Under the pieces are notes generated by a model. It had not been told where the DNA came from and ran no database searches. It saw only the letters and a list, made by a program, of their open reading frames with translations. Positions 9,120 through 18,100 of a DNA stretch of 41,156 nt are shown here, piece by piece (the first letter of the stretch is position 1; each line of letters starts with the position of its first letter). A program made the position numbers and the translations under genes. Location: positions 1-41,156 of the IMG/VR virus record IMGVR_UViG_3300025648_000045. The stretch is one strand, 5' to 3'. This DNA is from a virus.

Positions 9120-9503
9120 ATGGGTGGTTCTCCAACAGACTACAATTCAAATAATTCTACACCTTTGCGTTTTAGCGGAGGTGGCCCTTCCCCAGTGCAA
9201 TCTCAACCAACCCAACCTTGGCAGGTTCAAAGCACGCACCCAGAGGCAATTGCTCAAGGAGCCGCAACTGGTATAAGTAACGGAATTTCTCTTGGCATGG
9301 GTTTAGGTGGATCAAAAGGCGGCTCACAACAGCCAAACTCTACTGGAGGGTATGACACTCAACAGCAAGCCCAAGCCGCCGCTCCGAATGCGGCTGGATA
9401 CACTAATGTTCAAGGAGTAGGATGGGTTCCACAAGCACAGGGCGTAAATTATCAGCCAGATCAAATGCAAAGAATGTATGGCTATAATTATGGCAATATG
9501 TAA
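9120..9503 (+). CDS. Gly/Gln-rich small virion-like protein
   Basis: A 127-residue low-complexity protein rich in Gly, Gln, Ser and Asn, beginning one base after the TfuA stop. Residues about 36-60 (STHPEAIAQGAATGISNGIS) resemble a segment of the 709-residue protein encoded downstream (SSHPEYVSQGISAGLSAIGQ), which suggests shared ancestry or a shared interaction module. The C-terminus is Tyr/Gln/Asn-rich (MYGYNYGNM). It is probably a minor or internal virion protein. Its exposed glycines and immediate position after TfuA make it a candidate substrate for the YcaO-TfuA pair, although nothing in the sequence proves that. Confidence 0.7.
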   Translation: MGGSPTDYNSNNSTPLRFSGGGPSPVQSQPTQPWQVQSTHPEAIAQGAATGISNGISLGMGLGGSKGGSQQPNSTGGYDTQQQAQAAAPNAAGYTNVQGVGWVPQAQGVNYQPDQMQRMYGYNYGNM

Positions 9504-9528
9504 TCACAACCAATAACTGAATAATATT

Positions 9529-10038
9529 ATGGGAGGAGGCTCAACAGGATCAAACCAAGCGCAATCTGACTCAGCCAATCAAATGGCTCAAGAGCAGATG
9601 TGGATAGGATATTTGCAACAACAGCAACAACAACAAGCGGCGATGCAAGCCGCCGCCATGAAAACACAACAGCAGGCGATTAAAGACGCGCAGATCAACG
9701 CTTCCCAAAGTTCACAATTGGAAGGCGCACAACGCGCACAGCAACAGCTTGGTCTTCAAAATTCATTTCAGCAGGCACAGGATGCAACTGCTATGAATAA
9801 TCTAAAGACTGCTACGGCAAACGCACCTACAGGAGGTGCTTTTAACTTAAACCTTGGTCAGCAAACACAACTTTCTAACCTTGGAGCCGCTGGAGGACTT
9901 CCTCCAACCGCCGCAAATCAAGCTGGTAGCATGATGCCAACGATCAATCCTGCGGCTACTAATGCCGCAAATCTTGGCACTGGAATGAGGAACCAAATCC
10001 AAAGCCCAGCCGTAGGCAAAACTCTAGGAGGGTACTAA
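9529..10038 (+). CDS. Gln/Ala-rich putative internal virion protein
   Basis: A 169-residue protein with very high Gln and Ala content, including a Q-run (residues about 30-37) and repeated QQ pairs, beginning MGGGSTGSNQAQ. The first half is likely helical or coiled, the second Asn/Gly/Ala-rich. Gln-rich helical proteins at this position are typical of phage internal or ejection proteins. The phage also encodes tRNA-Gln, possibly to support such genes. No catalytic motif was seen. Confidence 0.65.
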   Translation: MGGGSTGSNQAQSDSANQMAQEQMWIGYLQQQQQQQAAMQAAAMKTQQQAIKDAQINASQSSQLEGAQRAQQQLGLQNSFQQAQDATAMNNLKTATANAPTGGAFNLNLGQQTQLSNLGAAGGLPPTAANQAGSMMPTINPAATNAANLGTGMRNQIQSPAVGKTLGGY

Positions 10039-10044
10039 AATCTC

Positions 10045-12174
10045 ATGGCTATGTCCTTAGACACAGGTGGAATAGCTTTTACGCCTGCTGTTCCAAATGA
10101 TGACTCCCAAGCCGTTGCTTTAGCAGGACTTAAACCTATCTCTTTTCAACCTGTAGCATCGCCGCTTCAATTACAACCACTTGCAGGTTGGTCGATGCCA
10201 TCCTCTCACCCTGAATATGTTTCTCAAGGGATTAGCGCAGGACTAAGTGCAATTGGTCAGGGAATTACCGCCGCTTTTACAGCCAAAAAATCAAAAGATA
10301 GAGAAGATAAATTGCTTAAAGATAAGTACGCACATGAAATTGAGGTTGCCAAAATTCGCAAAGGTGTAGGAGGAGCAGGTGGTAGTTCATATATTGACGA
10401 CCAAGGAAACGCATCTATTCCTGCTGGTGCTACACAGCAAAACGAGAACGGAGAGTTCACTGACGACCAAGGCAATGTGATCACACCTGAACAGGCTGGT
10501 CAGATGTCAGATCCAAACGGAATTACTTCCGATCAGGTAAGTGAAGTTCGCGACAGGATGAAGGCATCAATGCCAGATTCGGAATTCCAAAAGATAAAAA
10601 ACAAGTTTCAGCCCAATTTTCTTCAGGATGAAACATTCAAATACAAACCAGAATTTGGTGCTAAAAAATCCAACATCCAAGTATCTCCAAAAGCACTTGG
10701 TTCAACTGCTCCAATAAGTGAAGATAATTATGTCAGTTCAGTACGCAATCCTATTCCTGATATAAAGGCTGGGTTGGATTATGTTTCCGACAAGGCAACG
10801 CGCTTCGGAAACTTAGAAAATGCCAGCAGGATGCAATATGTTGCTGACACGCAGGCTGGAAGGACTCCGCAGAATGCAGGTGTTTTTTCCAACATCAAAG
10901 CAGTATTCTCTAAACCTGCTCCATCGTATGCTGACAGGATTACACTTGATCAATCACCTGCTCCTGTAAACCAACAATACACGACGGCAAGTAATTATGC
11001 CTCGCCACAGCCAGAGCCAACACCAAACCCATTCTATAGTGGGCCATTTGATTTCGCTCCTGCACCACAGCAAGGTCAGACATTTGGAAATGAGATTCCT
11101 GTCACAGCAAATCCACCAGAGGAAGGCAAACCACAAACCTACAACCTTGGTCACGCTGGAACACCTGAAGGAGTTCATGAAATACAAGCACAAGGCATTA
11201 TGCAGGACAGGCCAAAGACTGGCCCATATAGGACGCTTGAGGCCGCTCAAAGAGAAGCCGAAAAACACTATGCAGGTTTTGAGCCTAATGGTGAGGTAAC
11301 TTGGAGCAGGCTTGATCATGGCTATATTGTAAAGAGACCTCCGATCAAGCAATACCGCTTGGCTCAGATACAAAAGGCAGACATGGCTGGATTGGCTTAC
11401 CAGAACGAGCAATACAACAAAGATCAGGATGTGACCAAGATCAGGTCACAGCATCGCCTCCTAAATGGATTCCTTTCCGCATATCAGTCAGGTGATCAGA
11501 ACCCAGCGACTCGCAACATTTCCGACCTTGACTTGATTGACAACTATATCGCTTTCGCTCGCGGATCAGGTTCAGTTACTGGCGGCGGAGTTGCCGTAAC
11601 TGAGAACCAGTACAACGAGATAAAGAAAAGCAAATCGGTTCCTCTTTCGTTGCAGGCTGGTATTGAGCGTGTATTTAACGGCGAGATGCTTACCAAGCCA
11701 GAGCGTGATACTATGCTCAAGACCATGCTTGAGGCGTACAACAATCAGGCTCGCATCGTGAACCAAGGCACAAAGCAGATGCGCGAGAGCCTGAAGTATA
11801 CCAACAGGAACTTGCCAGAAGCCTTGATGCCTCACGAATTCCCATTACTCCGTAGCCAGACAGAGATTGAGCATGATAAGAACAAGAGTGCGAAGCTGGC
11901 TGATAAACTAGAGGCAGAGATTGAAAAACTTCCTGAAGGATCTCAATTAAGGCTTGAAAAAATGAGTGAATACCAGAATCTCATTCAGAACCTAAAACAA
12001 TTAGGTAGGGAGCATTCTATGGTTACAAAAAACGGCGGCATTCCATTAAATCTTAGTGATCTTGAAGAGCAATCTCTTGAAAAATCTGCTGGATGGCGTC
12101 AAGGGTTATTCCCAAAGGGTGCAATCATTGGCGGTGGAGATGCCGACGAGTCTGGCTCAACTGGTGGGCAATAA
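10045..12174 (+). CDS. Putative internal virion protein (709 aa)
   Basis: A 709-residue hydrophilic protein. Residues about 48-75 (GWSMPSSHPEYVSQGISAGL) share a motif with the small protein directly after TfuA. Residues 80-115 are highly charged and helical, the middle is Pro/Gln/Asn-rich linker, and a compact domain near 390-430 contains the run TGPYRTLEAAQREAEKHYAG. The C-terminal 250 residues are helical and charged. The start ATG is 6 bases after the preceding stop. With the giant protein downstream, it fits a set of capsid-internal proteins injected with DNA, but no motif proves it. Confidence 0.6.
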   Translation: MAMSLDTGGIAFTPAVPNDDSQAVALAGLKPISFQPVASPLQLQPLAGWSMPSSHPEYVSQGISAGLSAIGQGITAAFTAKKSKDREDKLLKDKYAHEIEVAKIRKGVGGAGGSSYIDDQGNASIPAGATQQNENGEFTDDQGNVITPEQAGQMSDPNGITSDQVSEVRDRMKASMPDSEFQKIKNKFQPNFLQDETFKYKPEFGAKKSNIQVSPKALGSTAPISEDNYVSSVRNPIPDIKAGLDYVSDKATRFGNLENASRMQYVADTQAGRTPQNAGVFSNIKAVFSKPAPSYADRITLDQSPAPVNQQYTTASNYASPQPEPTPNPFYSGPFDFAPAPQQGQTFGNEIPVTANPPEEGKPQTYNLGHAGTPEGVHEIQAQGIMQDRPKTGPYRTLEAAQREAEKHYAGFEPNGEVTWSRLDHGYIVKRPPIKQYRLAQIQKADMAGLAYQNEQYNKDQDVTKIRSQHRLLNGFLSAYQSGDQNPATRNISDLDLIDNYIAFARGSGSVTGGGVAVTENQYNEIKKSKSVPLSLQAGIERVFNGEMLTKPERDTMLKTMLEAYNNQARIVNQGTKQMRESLKYTNRNLPEALMPHEFPLLRSQTEIEHDKNKSAKLADKLEAEIEKLPEGSQLRLEKMSEYQNLIQNLKQLGREHSMVTKNGGIPLNLSDLEEQSLEKSAGWRQGLFPKGAIIGGGDADESGSTGGQ

Positions 12175-12180
12175 TTAGTC

Positions 12181-15100
12181 ATGTCATCAGCCGCTGAAGC
12201 CGCTTTTGCAGAGGGTCAGGCAAATGCATTGCCTGCGTTTGCTCCTGATCAGTCCGCGCCTAAACCAGAAGGTGCAGAGAAGCCCAGCAAGAAGCTATCA
12301 GCCGCCGAAGCCGCATTCGCTGAAGGTCAGGGAATAGCTCCTGAACAAGAAGAGATTCCTTTTGCTGAGAAGCTCAAGACGACGCCTTATGAAAAGCTGT
12401 CTAAACTCCAGCAAGATCGACTGACTACATTCACTACTCCTGAAGAGATAGCGCAGATCCCAAAGCACATTCCCAAGACTGACGAACAACTTCGCACGCA
12501 GTTTGAGCATGAGCGTAGCCTCCCTTGGAATGAGGGAATGAGGACGCCAGAAGACTGGTACAACATTGGAAAAGAAGTTATCGGAACTGGCGTCAAGTTT
12601 GCAAAAGGAGCGAAAAAATACGCAGAAGAAAGCCTGTTCTCAGAAGCCGATAAAGATCCATCAGGATATGGTCATCCTAGCATCCAGCCGACAAAAGACC
12701 TTGTTTCCAGCGCGGTTCAGCTTCCTGAAGATGTCGCGTACTTCGGCACAAAGCTAGCTGAAGGAGGAACTGACTGGACTGATCGACTGAGCGAGAAATT
12801 CGGACTTCACGACAAGGAAAAGAGCTTTGAGAACTATAAGGCACGCTACATGGTGGACATGGCGCACGCTCAGACACTGCAAGAGACGCCTTCGGTATAT
12901 GGTCGAGTATTGAAGAACGAAATGGCTAACAAAGCCTTGTCGTCAGTCATCCTGAACAGCCTCCCTGACACCAAGACCATCATGGAGCAGGATGGAATCA
13001 CCGAAGAGCAGGCGAAGGCAAAACGCCAAGCGATGGCGGATCAGATCGCCCAGCAGACCACATCTCAAGCCGCCGCAGAGGAGAAAGCCGCTGACGAGGA
13101 CATCGCGCTCACTGGATCATTCATAATGCCAGCAGGACTTGGTCTTGGCGAGATGGGAGCAGTTGGACTAGCCGCAGAAACGGCGATGGGACTAACTCCT
13201 AAGATCGCACAGGGTCTGAAGTACCTTGGAAAGACTGACGCCGAAATCAAGGCGATGAACGACGCCGCGCAAGCGTTGCAGAAACAGAAATTTGCGGAAA
13301 AATTAGAAAAGAGGCAACAGCCATCAATGGTTGGTCGCACCGCAGGCGCAATTGCCGAGGGTGTTGATAAGCTAAAGGCACTTGGAGAAGCCGCGCCAGA
13401 GGGACTCAAGAAAGTCCTTCCTGTTGGAGTTGGTGCTATCGCTGGGTATGAGACCGACAAGGAACACCCATTATTTGGGGCGTTGGTAGGCGGTGCTGTA
13501 GGTCATGGAGCCGCTCCATTGCTAAAACTTGGTGCGTATGCCGCCAAAGCTCCTGCATTGATCAGGGACATCGACGAGGCTCGCGCGCTAGCGGCTGGTG
13601 GTGGCAAGGGTACATTTGAAACGCTTGGATCACTACCTGATGTCAGCGAATCAACCGCTAAAATCCTGCGATTCGGCGGAAAGAATTTAGACAGCATCAT
13701 CAATAATTCCGTTGAGTACGCGAAGGCTGGCATTCACCCAACATTGGTAGCACTTGCTACTGGCGCACTTGATTCAGCGTCACCAGAAGAAAGGAACCAG
13801 ATGCTATCGACTGGATTGCTGTACGGAATCGGCGGTAGGGCGTTGCACCATGCCCTTGGTAAAATCACAGGCGTTGACCCTGTGGTAGAACAGCGTGAAC
13901 GCCAACAGCAGGCGGTAGACGATTACAAGACATACAAGAGCCTTGATCCTGAGACCCAGAAGACCATGAACGGCCTGACTAGCTGGGACAATGTGATCAA
14001 GCGTCATGAAGGGAGGGTTTCTGAAGCGTATGCGGCTTACAACGATGCTGTCCGTTCAGGCAGTAAGGATGCAGAAAAGCTGGGTAAAGCTCTCAACGAA
14101 GAGAAGAAGACGCTGTCCGCCGTAACGCGAGCCAATGTCCAAACACGCAACGAATTTAGTCGTCAGTTCCTGACTCAGCTTACCAAGCTGAACGAACTTA
14201 CCAACGGAACGCTACGCGCAGGACAGAACAATGTCGGCGTCCACATCCTAACACCTGACCAGATTTTTGCTAAGTTCAGGCAAGACCCTGCCAACAATGG
14301 CATGACCGACGCCGAGGTAATGGAAACCGCTAACCAGCAGGGATTCTATAGCACGCCAGAGGGAGCCGTAGAGTATCAGGCAGGGATGCCAATGGGTGGC
14401 GAAAAGAAGTCACTGATCTTTGATCGCACGAAGCCATCAATCGTCATCAATGCCAATCACCTGAAGGCTCGCCAGCAGATATTTGGAGAAACACCGATTG
14501 AGGCACTCACTCACGAATTCGGTCACCACATCCGTAATATCCCTGAGTTCAGGGAGGCTAATAGGGACGCCGAAGACCTGCTATTCAGCCAAGAGATCAA
14601 GGATCTAAACGGAAATGTAACGGCTACCACATCTGGTAAGTACAGCACCAAGGACTTGGTGGATATGTACCAGAACAACTACATGAGAAACAAAAGCCCA
14701 GATCAGATCGAACAGCTTTCTAAGCTGGCTGGACTTTGGGATGAAACGCGCGGTGCGCTGAATGAGCAGGCAGTAGCCGACTACATGAAGGACGAGATCG
14801 TAGCGCAACTCAACGCTGGAACGCTTTCAAACCACCTTGGTAAGGATCTGGACTCAGCAACGCTCCATTTAGTGGATCTGGCTACCATCAAGACCAAGAA
14901 AAACCTGCTCGACAGGGCGGTTCAGAAGTTCTTTGGACTGGGCGGAAAAGGCAGTCCTGTAGACCCTCTCACAGGCGCGGAGTTCTCACCAGAGGTACTA
15001 GCCGCCAATAGGCAGGCCATACGCGCTCTACAAGCCTTGCAGGGCGAGGTTTCGCCTGCGGTAAAGGCTCCAGACGCACCGAAGATCAGCAGGGCGTTGA

Positions 15101-18100
15101 TGATCAAGAACCGCGCCATCATGGAGAAGTACGGAAAGTACAGCGGACTCTTCAAGACCAAGATGCAGGGACAGATTTACGATGCCGCAGGAAACCCTGT
15201 AGGCGCGCCTGTTGACATTACAAACCCTGCCGCCGCAGAAGGCGCATGGGCGACTGACAGACAGCTTTCTGGCTACGGACAAAAACCTGATGAGGTTCAG
15301 GGAATGACAATACCTGATGGAGGAAGGCTAGTCGTCAGCAAGGCATTCGTTACCGAGGCCGACGGCGTCACGCCTGCGATGTATACGCCTGCGGAGGCCA
15401 AGAAGCTACAAAAGGCTCGCAAGGACACCATCATGCAGGCACTGAACACGCCTGATGAGGGAACTCCTAACAGATTTCAGCCTGTAGCAGACAACTCAGA
15501 AACATGGCGCGGAACATTCACGCCGCTACAGATTCAGGCTATCAAAGACCTGCCAGAGGGCATCATTCCCAAGTCGATCAAGGATCATATTCTCAAGATC
15601 AACGACGCAATTGTCAGGGGCGATGGATCTCGTATGCTTGTGGACTACGCCGCCGTCATGAACGACGCAGGTAAGTACACGGCTTACTCACCAAAGGTTT
15701 ACGATGTGGTTCCCATCGGAATGCACCTCTCCAAGGACGGCAACTTCCTTGTGACTACAATTTCTGTCGGAAGGATGTTTGAGAAGCTCAACGCATGGAG
15801 CCAGCGGATGCCTGCGCGACTATCACCTTGGGGCGGTGACAAGAACGCATTCTTCAAGGAGTTCACCGAGAAGTACCTCCAGAACTGGCAGAATGGACTC
15901 GCAGGAGAGACTGGACTGGCTGGTACGCCTGCCGAGGCACTAGCAAAGAAGAACATCTTTAACGACTTCCTCAACCTGACGACCAACGACTTCAGGGGAT
16001 TGAACGAAGATCGCACTAGGACACCTCGCAGGCGCGGTGATGTGCGCGGAAAAGACATTGATCGCACGATCATGTCAATGCGCTTGGATCACATGGCAGA
16101 GTTGATGGACAACGAACACGCGCCGAAGGTTCCTGTGGACTACGGAAAGGCGATAAGGAATTTCATGCCTGATGTTGCTGTTGTTCCAGAAAAATGGACA
16201 GGCACAGGAAAAGAGCCTGTTACTTCAAATGACGAGTGGGCGAAAACAAAGATGATACCTCAAGGAGGTCGTAGAGGTAACTATATCACTCCGCCAGAAT
16301 TCATAACAAAAAAACATGACATCTCCGAGTTTGTTAAAGGCGGAAAGATGTTTGATGCAAACACAGGTGAAGACATCACAGGCCGCATATACTCTGGAGG
16401 CTCAATTGACGCCAGTGGTAAAAGGCCATCATTTGCAACATCGGATGATCAGCCTGAAAGTTTAGGAACAGGTAACATTTACAGAACAAACCTGTTTAAG
16501 AAGACCGCTGGGCCTTGGGAATGGATAACTCCTAATCCTCCTGCCCATGCCGCTATTGGCGGAAAGAATGGAGATAACCCAGTGCTGATTTCTGTTGAAG
16601 GTTCATTCCCAGACGGCGGAGAAAAACATCGTTATGCGTTAAAGACTGATTTTCAAGGCCCAGTTCAGCTATCTAGGTATTCAGAAAAGTCTAGTGAGCC
16701 TCGCCTTCGTCCAACAGGAAGGGGTAATGTCACCTTTGGAAACAAAGTTGGTGAGATTCGCATAAAAAATAAAATCCACCCTGTCTACAACACGATCACG
16801 ATTGGCAACAAGCCTGCCGAGAGCATCACAACCGCTACCTATACCAACCCTCGCACAGGCGAAGTCACCGAGGGAGCCACGCATCGCGAGGCGAACCCTG
16901 AAGCACCTGTTGAGGCGACTGATAGGGAAAGCCCAGCCTATGGATTCAAAACGAGTTCTGGGGACATTGTAGACCGCGCAAAGGCATACCAGATCGCGAA
17001 GGACGCTGGTCAGTTGAAAGCTCCCACAACGGAGGAGGAGCAGTTCCATGCTGATCGCGGAATCCTGCACAGCGGAATGTATGAGCCGAAGGGTGGCATC
17101 CAGTTCATGCCTGCGGATGCTGATCACGCCGAATTAGAGAGACGCTATAAAGAAGGCGATGAGAAGGCGAAGGAGGAGGCGCAGAAGTTGACTGACGAGC
17201 AAGCCAAAGCCAAGGGAATTGCAATTGTTCAGCCGCTATGGAGAGGATTCCGCAAAAACCCAAATCCTGAAGAATTAAAAACTACGGCAGGCAGGGCAAC
17301 AACATCGTTCACTCCTGTAAAAGAAGTTGCAAATCTTTACTCGCATGATCCAAGTTCCTTAAAACAAGGAAAAGGCTCATCTGTCAGAAAATTCTATCTT
17401 GACCTAAAAAATCCATTAGATTTAAGAGACGAAGGAACAAAAGTTAGCCTTGGTGAAATTTTTGATAAACTTCCTTGGGATTTGACTGGAACTGACTCCG
17501 CAAAAGGAAAATTGGATGCGTATAATATTATAGATATTCTTGATGAACTTTCTGAAAATCACGCTAAAACAGGTTTTGAATATGACATTGACCATTCAGA
17601 TGATGGATGGTTCAAAATGAAAGATTTTGATGACTTAAAAGAATATATTGAAACAAGGGTGGAAAAAATTGATGAAGCGGCAAAGAATGGAGAAGAAGAT
17701 GAAAATGCCGCAATGGAGATTTTCTTTGCGTTAAATGATACTAACCTAGATGCATTTGCAATTGCTGATTCTAGTGAGCTTGTTTATTGGCTAAAAAAAG
17801 CTGGATACGACGGCGTTATTCATAAGGATACAATTGAAGGAGGAAAAGATTACTTTGAGAAAGAATCTGTAGCAGGCAAGCCCATTGAAGAAGTTGAAGG
17901 GATTGATACTGAAGATGATTATTCGCACGATACATATCGTCCATTTGAACAAAACCAAATCAAATCTGCCGAACCATTCACATATGATCAAGACGGCAAC
18001 CTGATCCCTCTCTCCCAGAGGTTTGATGTGACGAAGAGCAACATTAACTTCATGCCTGACCGATCTCCAGAAGATGAAAAGGAATCACTTCGTCTTCGTA

